64,000 nt of DNA from Amycolatopsis orientalis DSM 43388 (GCF_000411975.1 NZ_ASXG01000046.1:1-64000), one strand, 5' to 3'. Positions 9,050-17,261 are shown, counted from the first letter of the stretch. Notes: a model not told the origin generated them from the sequence alone. A program made the numbers and translations.

Positions 9050-9107
9050 CGGTCTGAGGGTGGTTGTCAAGGCGGGAAAGCGTGCCTTGACAACCACCCT
9101 CAGACCG
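9050..9107. repeat. 24-bp perfect inverted repeat downstream of pepN
   Basis: Arms 9050-9073 and 9084-9107 pair perfectly around a 10-base loop. A weaker outer arm (GGCACCCCGAAGC near 9023 with its complement near 9115-9132, interrupted by a two-base bulge) extends the structure. It lies about 80 bases past the pepN stop and could terminate it, but it is much longer than needed for a terminator. Confidence 0.65.
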
Positions 9108-9270
9108 CAGAGAGGCTTCGTATCGGGGTGCAGGGCGGGGGCTGGGTGCCTCGATCGTTGGGTGCAGTGGGTGCGGTTCGGGGGTGGGGTGGGGCTTGCG
9201 CCCCAAGGTGGCGTTCGGTGCGTGGGGCGCGCTCAATGCGGCATTGGGTGCGCGCCCGGCGGGCGGCGGG

Positions 9271-9383
9271 TCGTGAAGGGCTCCTTGAGGGAATCTAAGT
9301 CCGTGAATGGGCCCCTCACGGACGGGTGCCGGTCGTGAGGGGAACCCTGGGGGAATCAGGGTTCGTGAAGGTGGCCCTCACGA
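9271..9383. repeat. Cluster of two nested palindromic elements
   Basis: The first part carries GTGAAGGGCTCCTTGAGGGA followed by an 8-bp inverted repeat (9299-9306 with 9316-9323). The second part (9333-9383) is a two-level palindrome: TCGTGAGGG with CCCTCACGA outside, GAACCCTG with CAGGGTTC inside. The first motif recurs in diverged form in the palindrome at 24876-24930, so this is a dispersed element. The rest of the gap 8974-9451 shows no gene. Confidence 0.6.
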
Positions 9384-9405
9384 AACGTCCTGGCGCGGAA
9401 CATAA

Positions 9406-9437
9406 AAGAGCCGGTACGCCTTCGCGTACCGGCTCTT
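9406..9437 (-). terminator. Rho-independent terminator of the DUF5130-like gene
   Basis: A 14-bp stem (AAGAGCCGGTACGC with its complement, 4-base loop) lies just after the stop at 9452 when read on the minus strand and is followed by TTTT. This is one of the few hairpins in the window with a real U-tract. Confidence 0.8.
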
Positions 9438-9451
9438 GAAACGTCGGGAGG

Positions 9452-9934
9452 CTAGTGCTTCGGGGCGGGGCCCGCTTGGTCGCTCAGCATGCGCAGGGCG
9501 TTGACCAGGCCGCCGGTCAGGTCGCCTTCCTTGAAGGACGCCACCATGCTCGCCACGGCCAGGTTCGCGCCCCGGTCGGGCAGGCGGGCGTGCGAGCGTT
9601 CGCCGGTGACGATCTCGATCGCGCGCTGGGCGGGGGAAACGCCGATCAGCACCGCGTTCGACGGGTTGTCGGTGGCGGCGTGCAGCGCTTCCGCGCCGGC
9701 GCGGGTGTCTTCGCCCAGGTCGCCCAGGTAGATGCTGAAGTCGAGGCCGCTCTCGCGCGTCGCGAAGGTCAGGGCCTCGTCCAGGCGGGCGAGCTGCTGC
9801 ACCGTGAACGGGCTCGTCGGCGCGGCGGGCTCGTACATTTTCGCCGCGGACAGCCGGCCGCTGTTGGTGATGACCTCGCCGAACGCCAGGTCCTTTTCCG
9901 CGACCGCCGTCTGGGTCACTTCACCACTTGCCAC
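9452..9934 (-). CDS. DUF5130 / TPM-like domain protein
   Basis: The 160-residue protein resembles the actinobacterial DUF5130 family, whose core is related to TPM-domain proteins: helix FTVQQLARLDEALTFATRESGLDFSIYLGDLGED, then the strand NAVLIGVSPAQRAIEIVTGERSHARLPDRG. No enzymatic role is known. The GTG at 9934 has AGGAGG five bases upstream, better than the longer in-frame start. It is the second gene of a pair and overlaps the upstream small membrane protein by 14 bases. Confidence 0.75.
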   Translation of the reverse strand: MASGEVTQTAVAEKDLAFGEVITNSGRLSAAKMYEPAAPTSPFTVQQLARLDEALTFATRESGLDFSIYLGDLGEDTRAGAEALHAATDNPSNAVLIGVSPAQRAIEIVTGERSHARLPDRGANLAVASMVASFKEGDLTGGLVNALRMLSDQAGPAPKH

Positions 9935-10175
9935 GAGCGCCTCCTGCGGCCGTCGAAGCGCCCGCGGGCGCCGCATTCACGTCAACCGCCGATGCGTGGC
10001 CGGCTCCTACGCCGTCCGGGTTGGCGGTCCACCACATCGCGGGGTACTCCCACGGCTGCCCCGGCCGGTACCGCGGCGTCCCCGAGAACTTCTTCCGCAA
10101 GGTCGCGGCGCCGACCACGAAGTAAATGGCCCCGGGGATGACCGCGTAGACCAGGATCGTCTCGACAACGTTCAC
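9921..10175 (-). CDS. Small membrane protein, CtaJ-like
   Basis: The 84-residue product has one N-terminal transmembrane helix (ETILVYAVIPGAIYFVVGAA), then a basic juxtamembrane segment and the patterned stretch TPRYRPGQPWEYPAMWWTANP, followed by an Ala/Gly tail. This R-Y-R-P-G-x-x-W-x-Y-P arrangement resembles small proteins annotated as CtaJ, an accessory subunit of the actinobacterial aa3 oxidase supercomplex. That naming is from memory of the family and is tentative. The GTG at 10175 is chosen as start. Confidence 0.6.
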   Translation of the reverse strand: MNVVETILVYAVIPGAIYFVVGAATLRKKFSGTPRYRPGQPWEYPAMWWTANPDGVGAGHASAVDVNAAPAGASTAAGGARGKW

Positions 10176-10461
10176 GCCGGTGAGCGTATCGGATGCCTCC
10201 GGCAGCCACCGCGCGACACCGGCGACCGGGGGCGACCGTTCGTCGCCGCTGAGGCGCCGTCCGCCGCTTGGCCCGCCCCCGCTGGAACGTTGGGGCGAAG
10301 GGCTGCGGGCCGAAAGATGGCAACTCGCCGTACAGGCGGCCGTACCGGGCGATACCCGCTTGTCCGAACCCTGAAATCCTCGTAGCTTTTTCACCTGTAC
10401 GGGCCTTGCGCCCGCCTCCCCAGCCCCAGCCCGTCACGCACCGGTCCCAGGAGGACACCTC

Positions 10462-10923
10462 ATGCAGAGCGTCCAGCCCCCCGCTCAGGCGATCACCGAG
10501 ACCATTTCGTCACCCAGCGAGACCGGATTCGTGCCCGGAACGCGGGTCACGTCCGGCACCAGGGTTACGCGGGGCACTCGGGTCACCCGCGGCACCCGGG
10601 TCACCCGCGGCACCCGGGTCACCCGCGGCACCCGGGTCACCGCGGGCACGCGCGTGACAATGGGTACCCGGGTCACCATGGGAACTCGAGTCACCCGGGG
10701 TACCCGCGTCACCCGCGGGACCCGCGTCACGGCCGGAACTCGCGTCACGATGGGCACCCGCGTCACGCGCGGGACCCGGGTCACCCGCGGCACGCGGGTC
10801 ACGATGGGCACCCGCGTCACCATGGGCACCCGGGTCACCCGCGGCACCCGCGTGACGCGCGGCACCCGGGTCACCATGGGCACGCGAGTCACCTGCCAGG
10901 CCGACTACCGCCTCGCCGCCTGA
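10462..10923 (+). CDS. Hexapeptide-repeat protein (20 x GTRVTx)
   Basis: The 153-residue product has a 25-residue leader-like N-terminus, 20 uninterrupted copies of GTRVTx (residues 26-145), and the tail QADYRLAA. The variable sixth residue is S,R,R,R,R,A,M,M,R,R,A,M,R,R,M,M,R,R,M,C in order. The ATG has a perfect AGGAGG eight bases upstream. The repeat units differ mainly at third codon positions, which favours this frame and strand over the antisense frame that is also open. Reading the unit as V-T-x-G-T-R gives a hydrophobic residue every six positions, as in left-handed beta-helices. I recognise no family, and the function is unknown. Confidence 0.8.
   Translation: MQSVQPPAQAITETISSPSETGFVPGTRVTSGTRVTRGTRVTRGTRVTRGTRVTRGTRVTAGTRVTMGTRVTMGTRVTRGTRVTRGTRVTAGTRVTMGTRVTRGTRVTRGTRVTMGTRVTMGTRVTRGTRVTRGTRVTMGTRVTCQADYRLAA
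10537..10896 (+). repeat. 18-bp tandem repeat, 20 copies
   Basis: The coding repeats form an exact 18-base period over 360 bases, with GGCACCCGGGTCACC as the commonest core. Units vary at synonymous sites (Thr ACC/ACG/ACT/ACA; Arg CGG/CGC/CGA/AGG; Val GTC/GTG/GTT), so the array is old enough to have drifted while the peptide stayed constant. Confidence 0.95.
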
Positions 10924-10943
10924 GCGCAGGCAGCACCGGACCA

Positions 10944-11010
10944 GAGACGTCGAGCACGCTCCATCGGCTCGCCCCGGCCGCCGCACCGGCAGCCGGGGCG
11001 CCGACGTCTC
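10944..11010. terminator. Two-level hairpin between convergent genes
   Basis: An outer 9-bp stem (GAGACGTCG with CGACGTCTC) encloses an inner 8-bp stem (GCCCCGGC at 10971 with GCCGGGGC at 10992). It lies between the ends of the repeat-protein gene and the HNH gene and probably terminates both. Confidence 0.6.
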
Positions 11011-11023
11011 CGGGGACGCCCGG

Positions 11024-11686
11024 CTAGGCCGCCGACCCGAGATACGGCCGCCACAGCGGGTCGGCCTCTTTGGAATGCGCCAGCAGCCGCCAGTGCGGGC
11101 CGTGCGGGGCGCGCGGCACCACGCGCAATCGCCAGCCGATCTCCGACAGGAGCCGGTCGGCCTTGCGGTGGTTGCACTTCGCGCAGCAGGCGACGCAGTT
11201 GGTCCAGCTGTGCGGGCCGCCCTTGCTGCGCGGGACGACGTGGTCGATGGTCTCGGCGCGCCCGCCGCAGTAGGCGCAGCGGTGCCGGTCGCGGTGCATC
11301 AGCCCGGCCCGGGTGAGCGGCACCTGCGCCCGGTAGGGCACCCGCACGTACGTGCTGAGCCGGATCACCGAGGGCACGGGCAGCGACACCGTCGCGGCGT
11401 GCAGTTCCACACCGCCCGGATCGCCGTGGACGACCTCCGCCTTGCCGCACATGACGAGCACCACCGCGCGCCGCATCGGCACCGCGGTCAGCGGCTCGAA
11501 AGTGGCGTTGAGCAGGAGGACCCGGCGCCGCCCCCACGCCGGGGCGACCGGATCGCGGGCTCTACGCTGTCCGGGCGGACGGGATGCTCCCCCTGGACGG
11601 GTCCCCGGCCCGGACGGGACGGAGCCGCCGGATGCGGACCCTCCCGGGCAGGCACGCAGGATCGCCTCCGGCGGCTGCTCGGCCAT
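11024..11686 (-). CDS. HNH endonuclease
   Basis: The 220-residue protein has the widespread actinobacterial HNH architecture: an N-terminal VLLLNATFEPLTAVPMRRAVVLVM strand-helix unit, a short linker ending VRVPYRAQVPLTR, then the nuclease core with a zinc-binding CAYCG, the catalytic segment ETIDHVVPRSKGGPHSWTNCVACC, and AKCNHRKADR. Such stand-alone HNH proteins are very common and their role is unclear. The first about 60 residues are Pro/Gly/Arg-rich and weakly supported; the ATG at 11686 has GGAG 11 bases upstream, and the true start could be nearer the conserved strand. Confidence 0.85.
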   Translation of the reverse strand: MAEQPPEAILRACPGGSASGGSVPSGPGTRPGGASRPPGQRRARDPVAPAWGRRRVLLLNATFEPLTAVPMRRAVVLVMCGKAEVVHGDPGGVELHAATVSLPVPSVIRLSTYVRVPYRAQVPLTRAGLMHRDRHRCAYCGGRAETIDHVVPRSKGGPHSWTNCVACCAKCNHRKADRLLSEIGWRLRVVPRAPHGPHWRLLAHSKEADPLWRPYLGSAA

Positions 11687-11795
11687 GGCTTGGCCGGCTC
11701 CGCCGAGGGGGACGGGTTGTCGGTCTGGCACTCGACCACCTCCACCGGTGCAGGCATAGTCGACCACACATCAGGGCCCCGGCGCACGCGTGTTC

Positions 11796-11809
11796 TGTGA
11801 CGTGTCACA
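11796..11809. promoter_or_regulatory. TGTGA-N4-TCACA palindrome
   Basis: A perfect palindrome TGTGACGTGTCACA lies 78 bases upstream of the mscS-like start and 110 bases upstream of the divergent HNH gene. The half-sites are those of CRP/GlxR, but the spacer is four bases as in FNR-type sites, not the usual six. Which CRP/FNR-family protein binds is unknown. Confidence 0.4.
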
Positions 11810-11887
11810 TACCCGCGACCCGGCGGCCACCCCGCGGCCTCCTGCGCGCCGCCGGGACAACCACGCAAGAAGGGACTTCCTCAGCCA

Positions 11888-12889
11888 GTGAATGCCGTGC
11901 TCAGCGCTCCGCCCAGCTGCATCTCCGAGACCGGGTCGTGGTGCGCCCAGGTCTATTCGGTCACGCACAACGAGTGGCTCGCCGCGTCGGCGGGCTGGCT
12001 CCTGACGAAGCCGCTGAAGATCATCATGATCCTGCTCATCGCGTTCGTGGTGCGCTATCTCACGAAGCGGGTGATCGACCGGGTCACCACGCTGCCGGCC
12101 TCGGGAGGGAACGGCAAGATCCCGGCGCTGTTGAGACCGCTGCGCGAACGCGCGCCGGACATGCTCGGCACCGCCGTGGTGGAGCGGCGCAGGCAGCGCG
12201 CGAAGACGATCGGCTCGGTGCTGAAGTCGATGGCCACGTTCCTGATCTACGGCCTCGCGTTCATCCTCGTGCTGGGCGAACTGGGCATCAACCTGGGCCC
12301 GATCATCGCGTCGGCCGGGATCGTCGGCGTCGCGCTCGGGTTCGGCGCGCAGAATCTGGTCAAGGACTTCCTTTCCGGGATGTTCATGATGATCGAGGAC
12401 CAGTACGGCGTCGGCGACGTCGTGGACATCGGCGAGGCGAGCGGCACCGTCGAGGCGGTCGGCCTGCGCATCACCACGCTGCGCGACCTCAAGGGCACCG
12501 TCTGGTACGTCCGCAACGGCGAGGTGCTCCGCGTCGGCAACTCCAGCCAGGGCTTCGCCTACGCCGTGGTGGACGTCCCGCTCAGCTACTCCGCGGACGT
12601 CGACAAGGCCACCGATGTGCTGAGCGAAGCGGCCACGAAGGCGGTCGAATCGGACGCGCTTTCGGTGAACGTGCTGGAGCCGCCGGAGATGCTCGGCGTC
12701 GAACAGGTCACGCCGGAGGGAATCGTGTTGCGCCTGACGGTGAAGGTGCGACCGGGCAAGCAGTGGGCGGTGCAGCGGAAGCTGCGCGGGCAGCTGCTCG
12801 GCGCGCTGGAGGAGGCCGGTTTCGAACCGCCGCTCGGCCGGTTGCTTTCGTCGATGCAGGACAAGCAGGCGGGCGCGCAGCGGAGCTGA
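11888..12889 (+). CDS. MscS-family mechanosensitive ion channel
   Basis: The 333-residue protein has an N-terminal transmembrane helix ([21 protein letters not shown]), a basic linker, a second helix ([19 protein letters not shown]), then the pore-lining TM3 pattern ([56 protein letters not shown]) that defines the MscS core, and a soluble C-terminal beta and alpha/beta part. It releases solutes during osmotic downshock. The GTG at 11888 is the start. It is followed 19 bases later by glbO. Confidence 0.92.
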   Translation: MNAVLSAPPSCISETGSWCAQVYSVTHNEWLAASAGWLLTKPLKIIMILLIAFVVRYLTKRVIDRVTTLPASGGNGKIPALLRPLRERAPDMLGTAVVERRRQRAKTIGSVLKSMATFLIYGLAFILVLGELGINLGPIIASAGIVGVALGFGAQNLVKDFLSGMFMMIEDQYGVGDVVDIGEASGTVEAVGLRITTLRDLKGTVWYVRNGEVLRVGNSSQGFAYAVVDVPLSYSADVDKATDVLSEAATKAVESDALSVNVLEPPEMLGVEQVTPEGIVLRLTVKVRPGKQWAVQRKLRGQLLGALEEAGFEPPLGRLLSSMQDKQAGAQRS

Positions 12890-12908
12890 GGCAGGGCAAG
12901 ATGGAAGG

Positions 12909-13307
12909 GTGTCGACAGTGAGCGAGCCGGAACCGGCGAACCTGTACGAGGCGGTGGGCGGCGAACCGACCTTCCGCCGGATCATCAAGCGGTTCTACGA
13001 GGAAGTGGCCCGCGACGAGGTGCTGCGCCCGCTCTACCCGGAGGAGGACCTCGGCCCGGCGGAGGAACGGTTCCGGCTGTTCCTCATCCAGTACTGGGGC
13101 GGTCCGCACACCTACTCCGACCAGCGCGGCCACCCGCGGCTGCGGATGCGGCACGCGCCGTTCAAGATCGGCCCGATCGAACGCGACGCGTGGCTGCGCT
13201 GCATCCGGATCGCGATCGACGAGGAGAACCTCCCCGAGCCGTACCTCAGCCAGCTGTGGGCGTACCTGGAAATGGCCGCGCACAGCATGATGAACAGTTT
13301 CGTCTGA
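12909..13307 (+). CDS. glbO: Group II truncated haemoglobin
   Basis: The 132-residue globin matches trHb[28 protein letters not shown], the [21 protein letters not shown] segment that holds the proximal His, and the conserved helix-G Trp in IERDAWLRC. It binds O2 and NO and is thought to act in oxidative or nitrosative defence. The start is a GTG. Its stop overlaps the GH13 start as TGATG, so the two proteins are made together, an odd but recurrent actinobacterial pairing. Confidence 0.93.
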   Translation: MSTVSEPEPANLYEAVGGEPTFRRIIKRFYEEVARDEVLRPLYPEEDLGPAEERFRLFLIQYWGGPHTYSDQRGHPRLRMRHAPFKIGPIERDAWLRCIRIAIDEENLPEPYLSQLWAYLEMAAHSMMNSFV

Positions 13308-14905
13308 TGAGACGCAGGGTCGCGGGACGGCGGCCGGAGCGCCTTCCGCGGCCGTCGTGGTGGTCGGACGCGGTGTTCTACGAGATCTACGTGCGGTCCT
13401 TCGCCGATTCGGGCGAGGACGGCATCGGCGATCTCGAGGGCATCCGCAGCAAGCTCGGCTACCTGGAGCTGCTGGGCGTCGACGCGCTGTGGCTGACGCC
13501 GTTCTACCCCTCGCCGATGGCCGACCACGGCTACGACGTGGCCGATCCGCGCGGCGTCGACCCGATGTTCGGCACCCTCGGCGACTTCGACGTGCTGCTC
13601 ACCGAGGCGCACCGGCGCGGCATCCGGGTCACCGTGGACGTGGTGCCGAACCACACGAGCAACCAGCACGCGTGGTTCAAGTCCGCGCTGGCCGCCGGGC
13701 CGGGCAGCCCGGAACGGGACCGCTACCACTTCCGCGACGGCCGCGGGCCCGGCGGGACCGAGCCGCCGAACAACTGGGTCAGCGTGTTCGGCGGGCCGGC
13801 GTGGACGCGGGTGCCGGACGGGCAGTGGTACCTGCACCTGTTCGCGCCGCAGCAGCCGGACCTGAACTGGGCCAACCCCGATGTTCGCGCCGATCTGGAG
13901 CGCACGCTTCGGTTCTGGCTCGACCGGGGCGTGGACGGGTTCCGGATCGACGTCGCGCACGGGATGGCCAAGCCCGCCGGACTGCCCGACATGGACCCGG
14001 ACACGCCCGCGCACGGCGGCGCGCACGGCGATCCGCGCTTCGACGACGACGGCGTGCACGAGGTGCACCAGCTGATCCGCAAGGTGCTCGACGAGTACCC
14101 GGACGCGATGGCCGTCGGCGAGATCTGGGTGCAGGACGAAGAGCGGCTGGCGCGCTACCTGCGGCCGGACGAGCTGCACCTCGCGTTCAACTTCCGCCTC
14201 GTGCTCACCCATTTCGACGCGGACGCGATGCGCACCTCGATCGAGCGTTCGCTGGCGGTGCCGCGTTCGGCGGGTGCCCCGGCGGCCTGGACGCTGTCCA
14301 ACCACGACGTCTGGCGCGCGGTGAGCCGCTACGGCGGCGGCGAGACCGGGCTCCGCCGGGCGCGCGCGATGGCGCTGGTGGAACTCGCCCTGCCCGGTGC
14401 GGTCTACCTGTACCAGGGCGAGGAGCTGGGGCTGCCGAACGCCGACCTGCCGCCCGAAGCGATGGCCGACCCGCGTGCCCGCTCGCAGGGCCCGGAGTTC
14501 AGCCGCGACGCCGAGCGGGTGCCGCTGCCGTGGGAGGGCACGCTGCCGCCGTACGGTTTTTCGCGCACCGCGCAGACCTGGCTGCCGATGCCCGCGGACT
14601 GGGCGTCGCTCACCGTGGAACGGCAGCTCGAGGACCCGGAATCGACCCTGTCGCTGTACCGGCGCGCGGTAGAGCTGCGGAAGCACCACCCGGCATTCCG
14701 CGGCGGCGACGAACTGCAGTGGTACGGCGCGCCCGCCGGCTGCTTCGCTTTCCGCCGCGGCAAGGGCGGCCTGATCTGCGCGCTGAACACCTCGGCCAGC
14801 TCAATCGTCCTGCCGCCGGGCGAAGTGTTGCTCACCAGCAGCCCGCTGGTCGACGGCAGGCTCGCCCCGGATTCGGCCGCCTGGCTCGGGCCGGTCCGGG
14901 ACTAG
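13307..14905 (+). CDS. GH13 alpha-glucosidase / oligo-glucosidase
   Basis: The 532-residue enzyme is an alpha-amylase-family glycosidase. The four conserved regions are visible: VDVVPNHTS (I), DGFRIDVAHG with the nucleophile Asp (II), AVGEIWV with the acid Glu (III) and LSNHDVWR with the third Asp (IV). The early segment WWSDAVFYEIYVRSFADSGEDGIGDL is typical of exo-acting alpha-1,4/1,6-glucosidases, which cleave maltose, isomaltose or related oligosaccharides. There is no signal peptide, so it acts in the cytoplasm. The ATG at 13307 overlaps the globin stop. Confidence 0.92.
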   Translation: MRRRVAGRRPERLPRPSWWSDAVFYEIYVRSFADSGEDGIGDLEGIRSKLGYLELLGVDALWLTPFYPSPMADHGYDVADPRGVDPMFGTLGDFDVLLTEAHRRGIRVTVDVVPNHTSNQHAWFKSALAAGPGSPERDRYHFRDGRGPGGTEPPNNWVSVFGGPAWTRVPDGQWYLHLFAPQQPDLNWANPDVRADLERTLRFWLDRGVDGFRIDVAHGMAKPAGLPDMDPDTPAHGGAHGDPRFDDDGVHEVHQLIRKVLDEYPDAMAVGEIWVQDEERLARYLRPDELHLAFNFRLVLTHFDADAMRTSIERSLAVPRSAGAPAAWTLSNHDVWRAVSRYGGGETGLRRARAMALVELALPGAVYLYQGEELGLPNADLPPEAMADPRARSQGPEFSRDAERVPLPWEGTLPPYGFSRTAQTWLPMPADWASLTVERQLEDPESTLSLYRRAVELRKHHPAFRGGDELQWYGAPAGCFAFRRGKGGLICALNTSASSIVLPPGEVLLTSSPLVDGRLAPDSAAWLGPVRD

Positions 14906-14925
14906 CGCCTGCCGTCGGGCCGAGC

Positions 14926-15210
14926 GGCACACGCCTCCGGGCTCGGCCACCGCAACCCATGCGGTGAGCACCCGAGCACAGCGATCGAACCGCCCCGAAG
15001 ACACTCCGGACCTGCAGCGACCTCCGCCCGGCGGCCGGATAGGCTCGGCCGCGGCCACCCGCCGCCAGCCCGAGCAGCACGCGCCTCCGCACTCGGCCAC
15101 CGCAACCCAGGCGGTCAGCGCCCGAGCCGGCCATCAGCCGTTCCCGAAAGCCCTCTACACCAGCAGCGACCTCCGCCCAGCGGCCCACCAGGCTCAGACG
15201 CGGGCACCCG
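14926..15210. repeat. Two-copy direct repeat of about 150 bp next to a small gene
   Basis: Segments starting near 14926 and 15076 align at an offset of 147-150 bases, for example CTCGGCCACCGCAACCCA in both. The end of the second copy (CAGCGACCTCCGCCC and CCTCCAGCCCGAGCA) also resembles the 3' part of the small minus-strand gene at 15194. The stretch 14906-15193 otherwise holds no convincing gene. Confidence 0.6.
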
Positions 15211-15382
15211 CCTCCAGCCCGAGCATCGCGAGCAATCCCCGCAGGTCGTCCACGTCGTGCGCGTGCCCGGCGACGGTGCGGACAGCGTGCTCCTGCTGGA
15301 CGCGCAGGTCCTGTTCGGCGGACACCCGGGCACGGGCGAATTCACTGGTTTCGGCGGACAGCGGACGTCGTTCCGAGCGCAT
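15194..15382 (-). CDS. Small helical hypothetical protein
   Basis: This 62-residue product is charged and predicted mostly helical (RARVSAEQDLRVQQEHAVRTVAGHAHDVDDLRGLLAMLGLEAG). The ATG at 15382 has GAGGAG four bases upstream, a strong site that supports translation. I do not recognise a family. The 3' end is imperfectly duplicated just downstream. Confidence 0.6.
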   Translation of the reverse strand: MRSERRPLSAETSEFARARVSAEQDLRVQQEHAVRTVAGHAHDVDDLRGLLAMLGLEAGARV

Positions 15383-15770
15383 GTCGCTCCTCGTCGAGGT
15401 GGAAGGGGCCGCCGGCGGAGCCGCGTCAGGCGGACCCGCCGAGGCGACGCCGGCTCGAACGCCGGCGCACGATGAGACTTCTCGACGCCCCTGACGCTAC
15501 TCCCCGCCCCCGGCCTGCCCGCGAGCCCGTCGCGCCCGCGCGCGTCGCCGCGTCCACAGTGGACCCATCGGGCGACGGCCCTGGTGGGACCGGCCCGGGC
15601 GTGCTTTACTGACGGCGGTCGTGTTTTGTGTTCGTGCGGTGGGTACGTCCCGCAGCCACGCTCGCAAGATGTAGCGGGCGTGGTGTTTCTCTTTCCGGAA
15701 GGCACTCCGTCGGTTGCCCGGCCCGGATGCCGAGGTGGCATCCGTTGTGAGTCCGATGGAGATCGTTTTT
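15383..15770 (+). other. Intergenic region and long leader of the cold shock gene
   Basis: No gene is supported here. The stretch divides the small minus-strand gene from the cold shock gene and includes GTGTTTTGTGTTCG near 15619 and a GGAG at 15758-15761 ahead of the ATG. A long leader is usual for cspA-type messages, whose folding changes with temperature; the transcription start is not determinable by eye. Confidence 0.4.
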
Positions 15771-15974
15771 ATGACGCAAGGCACCGTGAAGTGGTTCAAC
15801 GCCGAAAAGGGTTTCGGGTTCATCAGCCCGGACGACGGCAGCTCCGACGTCTTCGTGCACTACTCCGAGATCCAGGGCAACGGGTTCCGCAGCCTTGAGG
15901 AGAACGCGCGCGTGGAGTTCGAGGTGGGCCAGGGCCAGAAGGGCCCGCAGGCCACCGGCGTTCGCGCCATCTGA
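15771..15974 (+). CDS. cspA: Cold shock protein (CspA family)
   Basis: The 67-residue protein is a complete single-OB-fold cold shock protein: [22 protein letters not shown] contains RNP1 (KGFGFI) and DVFVHYSEI contains RNP2. It binds single-stranded RNA and DNA and acts as an RNA chaperone. An upstream in-frame start would add 19 residues that do not fit the family, so ATG 15771 is used. Confidence 0.96.
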   Translation: MTQGTVKWFNAEKGFGFISPDDGSSDVFVHYSEIQGNGFRSLEENARVEFEVGQGQKGPQATGVRAI

Positions 15975-15988
15975 GTTTCCCCGGTGTT

Positions 15989-16022
15989 TCCCCTGGTGCG
16001 GAAGGCTTTTCGCACCAGGGGA
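15989..16022 (+). terminator. Terminator of the cold shock gene
   Basis: A 12-bp perfect stem (TCCCCTGGTGCG with CGCACCAGGGGA) and 10-base loop start 14 bases after the stop codon. The following 220 bases to the desaturase show no feature. Confidence 0.75.
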
Positions 16023-16244
16023 CCCGCGCCGAAGCGGACTTTTCCGCCCACGGCAGCCGAAACTGCTCGGCATCCCGGTGTGCCCCGGTGAATTCCCCCG
16101 GGCGCACAAGGTTTTCCGCGTTCCGGGAACCCGGACGCGAGATCGCCCGTTGACCAGGGCAGGTCGCGACTGGCCGCACGGCCCTCCCCTGCCCGGTCAG
16201 TTCGCAACGCACGGCGCATCCCCGAGGCGGCCCCCTCCGCCCCG

Positions 16245-17261
16245 GTGCGCGTCGCGGCACCGGCCTCGGCCCCGCAGAGCGCGGCGGCCGGACCAGCTCG
16301 AGTAGGAGCCTTACTCATCGACACCCAGAGCACCCTTCAGCGTCCCCCGAAATCGCCGCAGCCCATGCTCGCCGGGCGCAAGAGCGGCACCGAGGCCTTC
16401 CTGGTGAAGCTCTTCGCCGTCGTCCCCCTCCTCGCGGTCGCCGCCGCGGTGCCGCTGGCCTGGGGCTGGGGGCTGAGCTGGCTGGACGTCGGCCTCACCC
16501 TCGCGTTCTACTGCATCAGCGGCCTCGGCATCACCGTAGGCTTCCACCGGTACTTCACCCACGGCTCGTTCCGCGCCCGCCGCGGGCTGCGGATCGCGCT
16601 CGCCGTCGCGGGCAGCATGGCCATGCAGGGACCGGTGATCGACTGGGTCGCCGACCACCGCCGCCACCACGCGTACTCCGACCGTGACGGCGACCCGCAT
16701 TCGCCGTGGCGCTTCGGCACGTCGCCCGCCGCGCTCGCGAAGGGCTTCTGGCACGCGCACATGGGCTGGCTGTTCGGCCGCGACCGGACCAACCCGCGCC
16801 GGTTCGCCCCGGACCTGCTCGACGACGCCGACCTCAAGCGGATCGACCGGCTGTTCCCGGTGCTGACCGCCGTGACGCTGCTGCTGCCCGCGCTCATCGG
16901 CGGGCTGGCCACGATGAGCTGGTGGGGCGCGCTGACCGCGTTCTTCTGGGCCGGGCTGGTCCGGGTCGCCGCGCTGCACCACGTGACCTGGTCGGTCAAC
17001 TCGCTGTGCCACCTCATCGGCGAGCGCCCGTTCGAGGCGCGCGACCGTTCGGCGAACTTCTGGCCGCTGGCGATCGCGTCCTTCGGCGAGTCCTGGCACA
17101 ACTCGCACCACGCCGACCCGACCGGGGCCCGGCACGGCGTCGGCCGCGGCCAGCTCGACATCTCCGCGCGGCTGATCTGGATGTTCGAGAAGTTCCGCTG
17201 GGCCTCGCACGTGCGCTGGCCCCGGGCCGAACGCCTCGCCCGCAAGCTCAAGGCCGCCTGA
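16245..17261 (+). CDS. Membrane fatty-acid (acyl-CoA) desaturase
   Basis: The protein (338 residues from this start) is a membrane desaturase with the three histidine clusters HRYFTH, HRRHH and HNSHH that bind the diiron centre, separated by pairs of hydrophobic helices (VVPLLAVAAAVPLAWGWGLSWLD; LFPVLTAVTLLLPALIGGLAT). It likely makes cis-9 monounsaturated acyl chains for membrane fluidity, fitting its position after a cold shock gene. The start is uncertain. GTG 16245 has no ribosome site; a clear AGGAG at 16304-16308 is followed eight bases later by an in-frame ATC at 16317; the first ATG is at 16365. Confidence 0.9.
   Translation: MRVAAPASAPQSAAAGPARVGALLIDTQSTLQRPPKSPQPMLAGRKSGTEAFLVKLFAVVPLLAVAAAVPLAWGWGLSWLDVGLTLAFYCISGLGITVGFHRYFTHGSFRARRGLRIALAVAGSMAMQGPVIDWVADHRRHHAYSDRDGDPHSPWRFGTSPAALAKGFWHAHMGWLFGRDRTNPRRFAPDLLDDADLKRIDRLFPVLTAVTLLLPALIGGLATMSWWGALTAFFWAGLVRVAALHHVTWSVNSLCHLIGERPFEARDRSANFWPLAIASFGESWHNSHHADPTGARHGVGRGQLDISARLIWMFEKFRWASHVRWPRAERLARKLKAA

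Noticed and set aside
10485..10892. Antisense open frame through the hexapeptide array
   Set aside because: It exists only because the array has an 18-base period. Substitutions fall at third positions of the + frame, and the minus frame has no ribosome site.
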